Shown here in pieces: positions 10,148-18,760 of a stretch of 64,000 bases of DNA. A program made the position numbers and the translations under genes. The notes under the pieces are model-generated. The model had not been told where the DNA came from. It worked only from the letters and a program-made list of their open reading frames with translations, and ran no database searches. The first letter of the stretch is position 1; every line of letters starts with the position of its first letter. Origin of the DNA: Woeseia oceani (lineage in GTDB: Bacteria > Pseudomonadota > Gammaproteobacteria > Steroidobacterales > Woeseiaceae); the NCBI RefSeq assembly GCF_001677435.1, contig NZ_CP016268.1, positions 919,001 to 983,000 on the forward strand, in the 5' to 3' direction.

Positions 10148-10240
10148 TAGGCGGAAACATCAGCTCTGACAGCCAGGACTGAACGAAAGCTTGCAACGCT
10201 CCCGCGGCAGTGATGGCTCGACAGGACAATTTGGCCTGCA

Positions 10241-10717
10241 TTGTGCACTTGCGATCGAGCTCGCGAGCTTGCCAGCGCCATGCTGAATCGCGTTGGTCTC
10301 GCCGATAGGGAGGGTCATTATCCGTCGCAGCTGTCCGGCGGTGAGCAACAACGTGTCGCCATCGCCCGGGTCCTTGTGCATAGCCCACGCTTGCTGCTGG
10401 CGGAAGAGGCGCTTGCGTCCACGGGATTGATGGGTGTTGGCAGTCGAACCGACTACGACTACCGGGTACGTACCGAAACAGAGCCGGTGGCGTGGCGTGC
10501 TGAATTCCGCGCGGCCTTTCCCGACGCAAACTGGCGGGTCCGGATGTTCGAGGATCGTGGCCGCCGCATCGCCGAGCGCCTCGGGTAATTGGCTTCCGGG
10601 TTGATGATTATCGCGCTGAGTACCCTGTTCATCGGTGGCCTCGGTGTTTTCAACAGTATTCAGGGAGATACTGACTGTGAAGGACCGTACCTTTATATCG
10701 AGGATGGGGTACTGTGA
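10241..10717 (+). pseudogene. Remnant of a YbbA/YbbP-type ABC exporter (ATPase fused to permease scrap)
   Basis: Codons from about 10265 read like the C-terminal half of a YbbA-type ATPase: [12 protein letters not shown], the ABC signature [19 protein letters not shown] and a Walker B altered to LLLAEE. The Walker A half is missing. From about 10440 the text switches to what resembles the middle of the YbbP permease ([13 protein letters not shown]). It hits a TAA at 10586, and continues in the same frame as the first part of a permease helix (MIIALSTLFIGGLGVFNSI) until a TGA at 10715. So at least two deletions and one nonsense codon are present. In intact genomes YbbA and YbbP form an exporter next to the esterase TesA. 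Here nothing functional can remain. The assignment of the second part is by recalled family resemblance. Confidence 0.7.
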
Positions 10718-10879
10718 AAGTGTGACGGAGTTCACGTTTCAAACTGGAACGGTCCGTGGGCGACTCCGGGGTGCAATCTAGTACGCTGTCGCCTGATGAT
10801 CGAACGCAATGTTCGACTACAGGAATATTCGGCTGGGAGACCAACATGGGCAACCAGTCGCCACTCCCGGAGGCAATTG

Positions 10880-12124
10880 ATGTACTCAACCCCGACCAGA
10901 TCGCTTGGCCGTTCCATTCTCAAGTCATTTTTCGCCATAGGCGTGGCGCTCAGCGCAACGACGGCCAGCGCCGATATCATCTTTGACGATGGTTTGACAC
11001 ATGAACTGACGGGCGTTCATTTTGACAATGTCATTCTGCGCAATCGCTCTGACCTAAATGTGGGCGATGGCTCCTTTCTTCAGTCACCGAATTCAAGTCC
11101 AGCCGTTCGCAACGAGCATGGCGGTGCGACCATTAATCTAAATGGAAACGCCACTGTCATAGGTGGAATTCGGTATTTGAACTGGGGTAACGACGATGAC
11201 CGTGTAACTGCCTCCGGCAGTTCGCTTGTCGTGGGCGGGTCGGGAGGAGGTTCGGCCTTAAGTGGTATGCGGCTGGTTGACCTAAACGAAAGTGCCCGTT
11301 TGATTGGTGGTTACGGCGACACAAGAGGCGGAATGGCGATCGAAAATTCCACCTCCGGGAGTGTGCACGTGAATATTAGCGGCGGCTCTGCTATTGGAGG
11401 GAACGGCGGACAAATAGGAGGTGCTGGTATAGGGCAGTTTGGTGCCGACGAGGGTCTGGGCCTGAATATGACCGCCGGGACAATCCGGGGCGGGTATGGA
11501 GTAAATACTGGCGGCAATGGCATTGGTGGCAACGGATTTGAAAATCCGTTCGGCACAGTTTCCGGTGGTCAGATATCAGGCGGAAATGGTGGAAATACTG
11601 GCGGACATGGCATCTACAATCAGTCGTACGCGGGACTTAGTTTTGAAGGTGGCCAGGTTTCGGGTGGTAACGGCGGTCTCTATGGAGGCGACACGCTACA
11701 TTTCCGCTCTGCTGATGCAGTTTCTTTGTCTATCTCCGGCGGATCATTCGACGCAGGGATAGGAAGTCTCGAAGACGGTTGGTTGCTCTATGCATTCGGT
11801 CGCTCGATCGATATCGACATTACCGGCGGCTTGTTCGGCTACGAAAACATGGGCAAGGGCCTGGGGATATTCAATCACGCGACCGTTGATGTGTTCGGCT
11901 GGGACCTGAAGTTCGAAGACAACTGGCTGACGGGATACTTGTCAGACGGCAGCTGGCTCGATGTTCAGGTGTCGTTACTGTCCAGTGTTTTCCCGGGTGC
12001 CGGCGCCGGGTACCTAAATCTGCACAACGGCTTTTCCACCAAATCAGTTCCGGAGCCTGCAACCTTTGCATTGTTGGGTATTGGTCTGCTCGGGATGAGA
12101 TTTGCCAAACGAAAGGCAGGCTAA
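10880..12124 (+). CDS. Glycine-rich PEP-CTERM sorting-domain protein
   Basis: About 414 residues from the ATG at 10880, which has a GGAGG 6 bases upstream. Residues 1-32 are a signal peptide ending ATTASA. The body is made of imperfect repeats rich in Gly, Ser and Asn (SGGSAIGGNGGQIGGAGIG, TGGNGIGGNGFENPFG, SGGQISGGNGGNTGGHGI), as in beta-helix or autotransporter-passenger-like proteins. The C-terminus is a textbook PEP-CTERM signal: VPEPAT, a hydrophobic stretch (FALLGIGLLGM) and a basic tail (RFAKRKAG). Such proteins are processed by an exosortase and sent to the outer surface or exopolysaccharide matrix. No exosortase is in the window. Function of the body unknown, probably surface or biofilm matrix. 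Confidence 0.85.
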   Translation: MYSTPTRSLGRSILKSFFAIGVALSATTASADIIFDDGLTHELTGVHFDNVILRNRSDLNVGDGSFLQSPNSSPAVRNEHGGATINLNGNATVIGGIRYLNWGNDDDRVTASGSSLVVGGSGGGSALSGMRLVDLNESARLIGGYGDTRGGMAIENSTSGSVHVNISGGSAIGGNGGQIGGAGIGQFGADEGLGLNMTAGTIRGGYGVNTGGNGIGGNGFENPFGTVSGGQISGGNGGNTGGHGIYNQSYAGLSFEGGQVSGGNGGLYGGDTLHFRSADAVSLSISGGSFDAGIGSLEDGWLLYAFGRSIDIDITGGLFGYENMGKGLGIFNHATVDVFGWDLKFEDNWLTGYLSDGSWLDVQVSLLSSVFPGAGAGYLNLHNGFSTKSVPEPATFALLGIGLLGMRFAKRKAG

Positions 12125-12368
12125 CAAGCGTGGTTCAGGACGGTTCGACGCCTATAAATGAGAGTTCCTGAGAAGTTTGACCTGGTTTCAGGGGTGACAC
12201 GCCTGTTCAGGGTTGTAGCCCGCAGCGAAAGCGCTCTTGCTATCGGGTGTCCACCCACGTTAGATAGTAGTTCACAGTTCTATTCTCGTAACGCCATGAG
12301 TGCATGAGCAGATTTTGCTTATGGACCAATGGCGGTACCGCAATGCTGGCTGATGGGTCCTGACAGAA

Positions 12369-13067
12369 ATGAAGATAGGTGCACTAATCGAGTCATGGAG
12401 GAGCAACCCCAGTAACTCGCCCATTACGGCGTTTCTTCTGCTGCTTCTTGGCATAGACTTCGTATTTTTCTTTCTGCATTTTCTGCCATTGTTCGGTGTA
12501 CTGAATGACCCTCTTTTCTCATTGGAGGAAGATGGTGGCTATCCCGAGAGATATCAGTACGCCAAGATTTTTTCGATAATAGTCTTGTTGATCATGGTAT
12601 CGGCAAAAGCCAAAGTGATTGGCTACGGTGCATGGGCCGTATTGTTCTTGTACCTGCTGCTCGACGACGCTTTGAGTATTCATGAACTACTTGGTCACCA
12701 GGTAGCCACGAGTATGGACTTCCTTCCAGCTTTTGGCCTAAGGGCGCGAGATTTCGGCGAGCTTGTCGTGACCGGGATCGCTGCAACATTGCTTCTTGCG
12801 CCGCTTGCTGTTTTTTATTTGTGCGGAACAAGTTCATTCCGGACTGTATCAAGATATCTTTTCTTGCTGCTCGTTGCGCTGGCATTCTTTGGCATCTTCG
12901 TAGACATGCTGCACGTTGCAATACAGCAGGGATGGAAAGTGAGTTTCTTGCTCGGCGCTCTGGAAGATGGCGGGGAGATGATTGTCATGAGTATGATGGC
13001 GGCGTACGTTTTCTTGCTCTACTGGCGTAACCGAAATGCCGGCAGCCTCTCGCAGCCGACGATATAG
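12369..13067 (+). CDS. Integral membrane protein of unknown function
   Basis: 232 residues with about six predicted membrane helices (for example ITAFLLLLLGIDFVFFFLHFL, FSIIVLLIMVSAKA, GIAATLLLAPLAVFYL, LFLLLVALAFFGIFV, MSMMAAYVFLLYW). Polar or charged residues recur at helix ends (LLLDDALSIHELLGH, FVDMLHVAIQ, EDGGEMI), which could bind a metal or lipid, but I recognise no family. No strong ribosome-binding site precedes the ATG. It stands alone between the PEP-CTERM gene and hflK, separated from both by more than 240 bases. Confidence 0.6.
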   Translation: MKIGALIESWRSNPSNSPITAFLLLLLGIDFVFFFLHFLPLFGVLNDPLFSLEEDGGYPERYQYAKIFSIIVLLIMVSAKAKVIGYGAWAVLFLYLLLDDALSIHELLGHQVATSMDFLPAFGLRARDFGELVVTGIAATLLLAPLAVFYLCGTSSFRTVSRYLFLLLVALAFFGIFVDMLHVAIQQGWKVSFLLGALEDGGEMIVMSMMAAYVFLLYWRNRNAGSLSQPTI

Positions 13068-13503
13068 CAGCACTGGAACTCGAAGGCACAGTAAAGCTTG
13101 ACTAGTCAGGTCAACCCACTGACTATGGTTGGAGAACTGGCTGGGCCTTACGTTCAGCTGATGAACAATCTACCTCTGATTCTAGAAACTCCGCGGACGA
13201 GTATCGACGGGTGGCGACAATCACTGCTCACCCAATGGCGCCGTAGCTAACAGTCGGATGCCAAACGGCGTTGCCTGCAGCAAGCGATAACTGCTTCGTT
13301 TGTTGTATTCCGCCAGCGGATTTCCAAGTTCCAAATGAATGTTCGCCAACGATTGGCGGCCGACAGTTCATGTCGGTCGAGTTTGATATCACGTTGCGAA
13401 CGTGCCGACGGGTATGCCATCGAACGTACCGAATACGAAGGTATGACTGAAAACGCCGCCTGGAAGAATACCAGGTCGAATACAACTACGAGGACAACAA
13501 CGT
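13068..13503. other. Intergenic region of about 435 bases upstream of hflK, no gene recognised
   Basis: Only short, uncharacteristic frames on both strands. Neither hfq nor hflX, the usual upstream partners of hflK, is present. The stretch presumably carries the promoter for hflK-hflC, but I cannot point to a convincing -35/-10 pair. Confidence 0.35.
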
Positions 13504-14556
13504 ATGTCACCACAGACAGGTAACGGCAACGGACCTTTCCGTCGCGGGAATGATCCTGCCGCCGATCTTGAGCGGTTCATCGGTCAAGGTCATGAGACAC
13601 TCAAAGAAGTATTGCCGGATGGCGGCTCGGGAACGGCCATACTGTTCATCGTTGCTGCGGCGCTGTTGTTCGGTGCGTGGACCTCGTATTACACGGTACC
13701 GAGTGATTCAGTAGCTGTTGTGCAGCGCTTCGGCCAGTACGCGAAGAATGTACAACCCGGGTTGCATTTCAAACTACCGATGGGGATTGATACGGCAACA
13801 ATCGTACCGGTGAAACGGCAGCTCAAACAGGAGTTCGGCTTCACCACGCCGGGCGCAACGGACCCGCACCAGAGCCCGGTAAATGGCAAGCGTGAAACGG
13901 AAATGGTGACTGGTGACCTCAACGCTGCGCTGGTGGAGTGGGTCGTGCAGTACCGAGTCTCGGACCCGGTGAAGTTTCTGTTTGAAGTGCGTGAACCGAG
14001 CGCGACGCTGCGCTATGTGTCCGAATCCGTGATGCGCGAAGTTGTTGGCGATCGTACCGTGGACGAGGTGATCACAATCGGGCGTCAGGAGATTGAATCG
14101 GAGGCGCTGGCCAAGATGCAGGAGCTGACCACCAAATACACGATGGGAATCAGCATCGACCAGGTACAGTTGAAGAACATTAACCCACCGGGCCCGGTGC
14201 AGGAATCATTCAACGAGGTTAACCAGGCGCAACAAGAAAAAGAAAAGCTCATCAACGAAGCGCGCCGCGATTACAACAAGGTCATTCCGCTTGCCGAAGG
14301 CGAGAAAGACCAGCGCATTCGGGAGGCGGACGGCTACAGGCTCAAACGCATCAACGAGGCCGAGGGTGACGTTGCGAGGTTCAGCGCCTTGCTGGCCGAG
14401 TACAGCAAAGCGCCGGAAGTAACCCGTCGTCGCATCTATGTCGAAACATTGCAGGAGGTGCTGCCCGGTATTCGTTCGAAGGTCATCGTCGATGACCAAG
14501 CACAAAGCATTCTGCCCCTCCTGAACCTCAACAACGAAAATATGGAACGGCCATGA
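13504..14556 (+). CDS. hflK: HflK, FtsH protease modulator subunit
   Basis: 350 residues. A Gly/Asn/Pro-rich cytoplasmic head (GNGNGPFRRGNDP) is followed by one membrane helix (GTAILFIVAAALLFGAWTSY) and the periplasmic SPFH/band-7 domain beginning TVPSDSVAVVQRFGQY. Signature segments include PGLHFKLPMGIDTATIVPVK, REVVGDRTVDEVIT and the coiled-coil KDQRIREADGYRLKRINEAEG. HflK and HflC form a large membrane cage around FtsH and restrain its degradation of membrane proteins. It overlaps hflC as ATGA, so the two subunits are coupled. Confidence 0.95.
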   Translation: MSPQTGNGNGPFRRGNDPAADLERFIGQGHETLKEVLPDGGSGTAILFIVAAALLFGAWTSYYTVPSDSVAVVQRFGQYAKNVQPGLHFKLPMGIDTATIVPVKRQLKQEFGFTTPGATDPHQSPVNGKRETEMVTGDLNAALVEWVVQYRVSDPVKFLFEVREPSATLRYVSESVMREVVGDRTVDEVITIGRQEIESEALAKMQELTTKYTMGISIDQVQLKNINPPGPVQESFNEVNQAQQEKEKLINEARRDYNKVIPLAEGEKDQRIREADGYRLKRINEAEGDVARFSALLAEYSKAPEVTRRRIYVETLQEVLPGIRSKVIVDDQAQSILPLLNLNNENMERP

Positions 14557-15512
14557 ACAAACTAACTGCACTGATGGTATTGGCGGCGGCCGGCTTTCTG
14601 GTCATGATCAGTTCCGCCTACACGGTCAGCGAAGTCGAACAGATCATTGTCACGCAGTTCGGTAAGCCCGTGGGCGAGCCGGTCACGAGCGCAGGCCTCA
14701 AGCTGAAGATCCCTGTAATTCAGCAAATAAACACGATCGACAAGCGGGTTCTCGAATGGGATGGCAGTCCGTCGGACATGCCGACCAAAGACAAGCTCTA
14801 CATTTCTGTCGACCTGTTTGCCCGTTGGAAAATTACTGATCCGCTACAGTATTTTCTGCGGCTGCGCGACGAGCAGAGTGCGCAGTCACGGCTGGACGAT
14901 ATTCTCGGCAGTGAGACGCGCAATGCCGTTGCCAAGCACGAGCTGATCGAGATTATCCGTACCACGAAAGACCGAGAGCCCTTACGCGACACGTTGTTAA
15001 CTTCCGCCGAGCGCGAACTCAACATGGGCGCGTTGGTGCCCATACAGAAAGGTCGGCAACTCGTCGAAGCGGAAATTTTTGCAGCAGCGGCAGAGAAGGT
15101 TCAGGTATTCGGCATCGAGTTGCTCGATATTCGCTTCAAACGCATCAACTATAACGAGAGTGTGCGGCCGAAAATCTATGATCGCATGATCAGTGAGCGC
15201 CGGCAGATCGCCGAGCGATTCCTGTCAGAAGGCAACGGTGAAGCGGCGAGAATTCGCGGCAACCGCATTCGTGACCTCAACAAGATCCAATCCGAGGCGT
15301 ACCGGGAAGTTGAGGAGATTCGGGGGCTTGCTGACGCTAAGGCAACTGAGATCTATGCGAGCGCGTACAACCAGAATGCGGAGTCGGTTGCGTTCTATGA
15401 GTTCACGCGCACGATGGAGTCTTACAAATTCATCATTGCGGAAGGCACGACACTGGTTTTGTCCACCGACAGCGAACTATTCAAGTTCCTGAAGGGCATG
15501 GATCCGGACTGA
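14553..15512 (+). CDS. hflC: HflC, FtsH protease modulator subunit
   Basis: 319 residues with an N-terminal signal-anchor helix (LMVLAAAGFLVMISSAYTV) and a band-7/SPFH domain (EVEQIIVTQFGKPVGEPV, GLKLKIPVIQQINTIDKRV, EWDGSPSDMPTKDKLYISVD). Further along are RWKITDPLQYFLRL and the coiled-coil stalk (SEGNGEAARIRGNRIRDLNK). The end, ELFKFLKGMD, is typical of HflC. It is the partner of HflK in the FtsH-regulating complex, and is the last gene of the pair. Confidence 0.95.
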   Translation: MNKLTALMVLAAAGFLVMISSAYTVSEVEQIIVTQFGKPVGEPVTSAGLKLKIPVIQQINTIDKRVLEWDGSPSDMPTKDKLYISVDLFARWKITDPLQYFLRLRDEQSAQSRLDDILGSETRNAVAKHELIEIIRTTKDREPLRDTLLTSAERELNMGALVPIQKGRQLVEAEIFAAAAEKVQVFGIELLDIRFKRINYNESVRPKIYDRMISERRQIAERFLSEGNGEAARIRGNRIRDLNKIQSEAYREVEEIRGLADAKATEIYASAYNQNAESVAFYEFTRTMESYKFIIAEGTTLVLSTDSELFKFLKGMDPD

Positions 15513-15776
15513 TTGAGCGCCATTGCAGTCGCACTACCGTCCAGGCTCACTGCAGTTCATCAAGCTTTGCTTTGATCGGGTGATGCAGCGTAGAAACCTG
15601 GCTGAAGCGGCTGAGTAATTCGACGGTGGGGACTTGTGTTTACAGGCGGGCTGTCTGGTCCGCCTTCCACCCGTCCGTTGCGGGACGTTGACTCGGCTCC
15701 GCTAAGCCTATAAACCTTACCTGCTTTGAAGTCCTGCAGCGTCGGGCGGCGCAGACCGGTACAGGTAAGGAATGCT

Positions 15777-16784
15777 ATGACGACGTGGCCAGGTATATCC
15801 CCGGTACAGCTTGTTCGTGTGCCGCTATTGCTTATGATTGTGTCGGGGCTGAATGCCTGCGGCCATAATCTCACAACAGACTATGCTGTCGAAACGCAGA
15901 GCGCTGTAGTTGAGCTGCGCCAGGGTCCGACTCAAGCTGAGCTGGATGCTCCGACCAAAATAGTCATTCTCGGTACCGGAACCCCGATACCAGACCCGCA
16001 CCGCGCGGGTCCCAGTATTGCAGTGATACATCGCGGTGAATCGTATGTGTTCGATGTCGGCGCGGGCTCGGTACATAACGCGACCGTCGCCCGTTACAAA
16101 TACGATATCCCGTCGCTCTACCCAACGCAGATCGGGCACGTATTTGTGACCCATATGCACAGCGATCACACGCTTGATCTGGTCGAGGCGGCTTACACGA
16201 TGTGGTGGCGTCGACCGCACGGCCTGGCCATTTATGGCCCCAGCGGCATCGCCGAAATGGTCGACGGCATGCACAGGATGATGGCCCCGGATACGCGTAT
16301 TCGGATGTCAGGAACGCAGCCGGTACAGAACCCTGATGGCTATCGTGCAAACGTCACTGAGATTGAAAGCGGCGTGGTTCTGGAGAAGGACGGAATCAGG
16401 ATAGAAGCCTTTGCCGTGAATCACGGCGATGTGAAACCGGCTTTCGGTTACAAGATCACCACGTCGGATCGGAGCATCGTCATCTCCGGCGACACGGAAG
16501 TGAGTCCTGAGTTGGAAAAAATGGCAACGGGTGTGGATATTCTGATGCATGAGGTGATCAGCGATACCGGGTTGGCCAGAAACAGTGCCGGGTTTCAGGC
16601 GTACCACAAACGATCGCATACGCCGGCGTCAGACCTCGGACGTCTCGCACGTGCCGCAAAACCGAAGCTGCTGGTGCTGTACCACGGTCTTTACTACGGC
16701 GAGCCCGAAAGCAGGATGGTTGATGAGGTTAAAGCGACCTACAGTGGTGATGTCGTTCTCGCTGACGATCTTGATATCTTCTAG
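15777..16784 (+). CDS. Metallo-beta-lactamase-fold hydrolase lipoprotein
   Basis: About 335 residues from the ATG at 15777 (GTAAGGA upstream). An in-frame TTG at 15726 would place 17 hydrophilic residues before the signal peptide and is not preferred. The signal sequence ends in a lipobox (GLNAC), so the enzyme is probably membrane-anchored in the periplasm. The metal site is clear: THMHSDHTLD (HxHxDH), HGDVKPAFGYKI, VISGDTEVS and a distal H in LVLYHGLYYG. The opening strand IVILGTGTPIPDPHRAGPS is like RNase Z and related arylsulfatase or phosphodiesterase subfamilies. The export signal argues against an RNA substrate. A secreted phosphodiesterase, lactonase or alkyl/aryl-sulfatase-like role is more likely. 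Confidence 0.8.
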   Translation: MTTWPGISPVQLVRVPLLLMIVSGLNACGHNLTTDYAVETQSAVVELRQGPTQAELDAPTKIVILGTGTPIPDPHRAGPSIAVIHRGESYVFDVGAGSVHNATVARYKYDIPSLYPTQIGHVFVTHMHSDHTLDLVEAAYTMWWRRPHGLAIYGPSGIAEMVDGMHRMMAPDTRIRMSGTQPVQNPDGYRANVTEIESGVVLEKDGIRIEAFAVNHGDVKPAFGYKITTSDRSIVISGDTEVSPELEKMATGVDILMHEVISDTGLARNSAGFQAYHKRSHTPASDLGRLARAAKPKLLVLYHGLYYGEPESRMVDEVKATYSGDVVLADDLDIF

Positions 16785-16827
16785 GTGAGCGGCAACTGCA
16801 GTGCCCCCGGGAACACCGCGTCAATTG

Positions 16828-17057
16828 GCCGCGTTTGTCTCGTGAGCCTGCAGCTTCTGCTGCAAGGACTGCGCTAGTGCGACCGAACGATCTGAGTTCA
16901 TGTCTGCCAGTTCGTCACGGGCCGACGATGCCATTATGGTCAGGTTGGCGATGTCGCCGTAATTGTTCTCGAACCTGGCAGCGCCGTTTTTTACCAGCCG
17001 AGGCAGGTAAGCGTTGGTATCCCCGGGGCCACAAACCAGCGCGTTGCCACAAATCTT
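16828..17057 (-). pseudogene. Possible relic: C-terminal fragment of an unidentified gene
   Basis: On the minus strand a frame with ordinary coding character (VCGPGDTNAYLPRLVKNGA, then ENNYGDIANLTIM, SSARDELADMNSDRS and a Gln-rich end QSLQQKLQAHETNAAN) runs to a TGA at 16828. It is closed upstream by a TGA at about 17057 and has no start codon with a ribosome-binding site. It could be the tail of a decayed or frameshifted gene. I do not recognise the family. The rest of the 16785-17156 interval holds nothing else I can support. Confidence 0.3.
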
Positions 17058-17156
17058 TCATGTCAGACAAAGACTGCGCTCTTCTGCCAATGGAAAGAAT
17101 GGGATACGTCCCGAGCAGCAAATTCGGCTGACATTCTGACTACGGCAGAGAGTCGA

Positions 17157-17687
17157 TTATTGCCCGGTACTTTCGGCCAGCCACTCATCGACAATTGCCC
17201 TTGCGCGGCACAGCAGCTCGGGATGCCCGTCGTCAAGATCATCCAGCAACAGCCGCTTTTCCTGCATATAAACTTTGGCAAACCTCGGATCGTACGCCTG
17301 AATTGTCGCGGAGTTGTCGATCAGGTCCGCGAGCTTGATGGTATGCACGCGCGCGTCACCACGGGCAACATGTTCGCGATCGAGGTGTTTGCGCTGAGCC
17401 CGGTTGCCGTCTTCAGGTCGTGATATGTCGCTGAGGTATCGCACAAGGTAGGCGACATCGCAGCCAAAGTTGTTCTCAATATCGGCGAGCGTGACGTCAG
17501 TATCTTCAACTGTGTCGTGCAAATACGCAGCGGCTATCATGGCCTCGTCATCCACGACGCTCGCAACCAGCATCGCGACACTTTCGAGATGCACGGTATA
17601 CGGTTCGCCCGTGTACTTGCGACGTTGCTCAATGGCGTTGTGCGCCGCGAATGCGAATTCTTTCGCTCTGGATACCAAATTTCTCAT
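17157..17687 (-). CDS. HD-domain metal-dependent phosphohydrolase (SpoT-like hydrolase fold)
   Basis: About 176 residues from the ATG at 17687. Earlier in-frame starts at 17726 and 17825 would add a segment without domain character. The fold is that of the RelA/SpoT hydrolase domain: AKEFAFAAHNAIEQRRKYTG, PYTVHLESVAMLV (the first metal His), YLHDTVEDTDVTLADI (the HD pair) and HTIKLADLIDN (the distal Asp). No synthetase or regulatory domain follows, so this is a small stand-alone hydrolase. Such proteins may hydrolyse (p)ppGpp or other nucleotides. No partner gene in the neighbourhood helps to decide. Confidence 0.75.
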   Translation of the reverse strand: MRNLVSRAKEFAFAAHNAIEQRRKYTGEPYTVHLESVAMLVASVVDDEAMIAAAYLHDTVEDTDVTLADIENNFGCDVAYLVRYLSDISRPEDGNRAQRKHLDREHVARGDARVHTIKLADLIDNSATIQAYDPRFAKVYMQEKRLLLDDLDDGHPELLCRARAIVDEWLAESTGQ

Positions 17688-17850
17688 GCCTGATACCCGA
17701 GTAGGACGAAGCGGGAATCGGGACATAATAGAGCATGGAAGACGATGAATGCCAACCGTATCGGGATTAGTGTGGTTGTTCTGGCGTCTTCGGAATTGTT
17801 CGGTGCGGTCGTTGTTGGCAATCAAACAAACGGCGCCAGTGGTGTGACAG

Positions 17851-18750
17851 TTAACCGGCTATAGACATTTGGCTCACTTCACACAGCTTTTTCAGGTTTT
17901 CGGCGCCCATCGTTGCGTACGTCATCGGATCTGCGACAGCCGGGTCCTGCTCCGCTTCAACCACCAGCCAGCCTTCGTAGCCAGAGTTCTTCAAGCCGCT
18001 GAACAATGTTGCAAAATCAACGTCGCCGTCACCCGGTACTGTGAAGACGCCATTCAATACCGCATCAAGAAAACTTAGATTGCGGTTCTTGGCATCGCGA
18101 CAAACACTCATGCGAACGTCTTTACAGTGCACGTGATTGATCCGGTCCGCGTAGCGTTGCTGTATGACGACCGGGTCGGCGCCGGCAAAGGTCAGGTGCC
18201 CGGCATCAAGCAACAAGCCGACACTGGGACCGGCATGCGACATCAGTGCATCGATATCCTGTTCGTTCTCCACGACGGTGCCCATGTGATGGTGATAGGC
18301 AAGTTGCACACCTTGCGACAGGCAGTAGTCGCCGAATTCCGTAAGCTTCTTGCCGAATGCGGACCATTGTTCGTTGGCCAACTGGGGACGGTCGGAAAGT
18401 GAGGCGCTGCGGTCGCCGTGCACGCAGCCGGTGACTTCGCAGCACACCATGACAGTGGCTCCGAGGGACTTGAGAAGGTTCAGGTGATCGCTGCAGGCCG
18501 CGATTTCTTCTTCTACCGTCCGCGTCATCAGCCGCAGGCTGTACCAACCGGAAACCAGGCTTAATCCGTGGCTGTCGAGTATCGGGCCAAGCACTTCGGC
18601 CTGCCGGGGAAATTTGTTGCCGAGTTCAAACCCGGCATAGCCGGCTTGCTTACCTTCGCGCAGGCAGGTGTCGAGCGACGTATCCGCGCCCAGAGAGGGC
18701 AGGTCGTCGTTGGTCCAGGTCAGGGGGTTAATACCAATTCGTACGGTCAT
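17851..18750 (-). CDS. iolE: Inosose dehydratase IolE
   Basis: 299 residues, TIM-barrel sugar phosphate isomerase/epimerase family. It begins IGINPLTWTNDDLPSLG as IolE proteins do, and carries the metal-site segments MVCCEVTGCVHGD, YHHHMGTVVE, LLLDAGHLTFAGADP, HVHCKDVR and LVVEAEQDPAVADP. It dehydrates 2-keto-myo-inositol to 3D-trihydroxycyclohexane-1,2-dione, the second step of inositol breakdown in the cytoplasm. It is the third gene of the iolC-iolD-iolE operon, 10 bases after iolD. Confidence 0.93.
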   Translation of the reverse strand: MTVRIGINPLTWTNDDLPSLGADTSLDTCLREGKQAGYAGFELGNKFPRQAEVLGPILDSHGLSLVSGWYSLRLMTRTVEEEIAACSDHLNLLKSLGATVMVCCEVTGCVHGDRSASLSDRPQLANEQWSAFGKKLTEFGDYCLSQGVQLAYHHHMGTVVENEQDIDALMSHAGPSVGLLLDAGHLTFAGADPVVIQQRYADRINHVHCKDVRMSVCRDAKNRNLSFLDAVLNGVFTVPGDGDVDFATLFSGLKNSGYEGWLVVEAEQDPAVADPMTYATMGAENLKKLCEVSQMSIAG

Positions 18751-18760
18751 CAGAGTGCCA

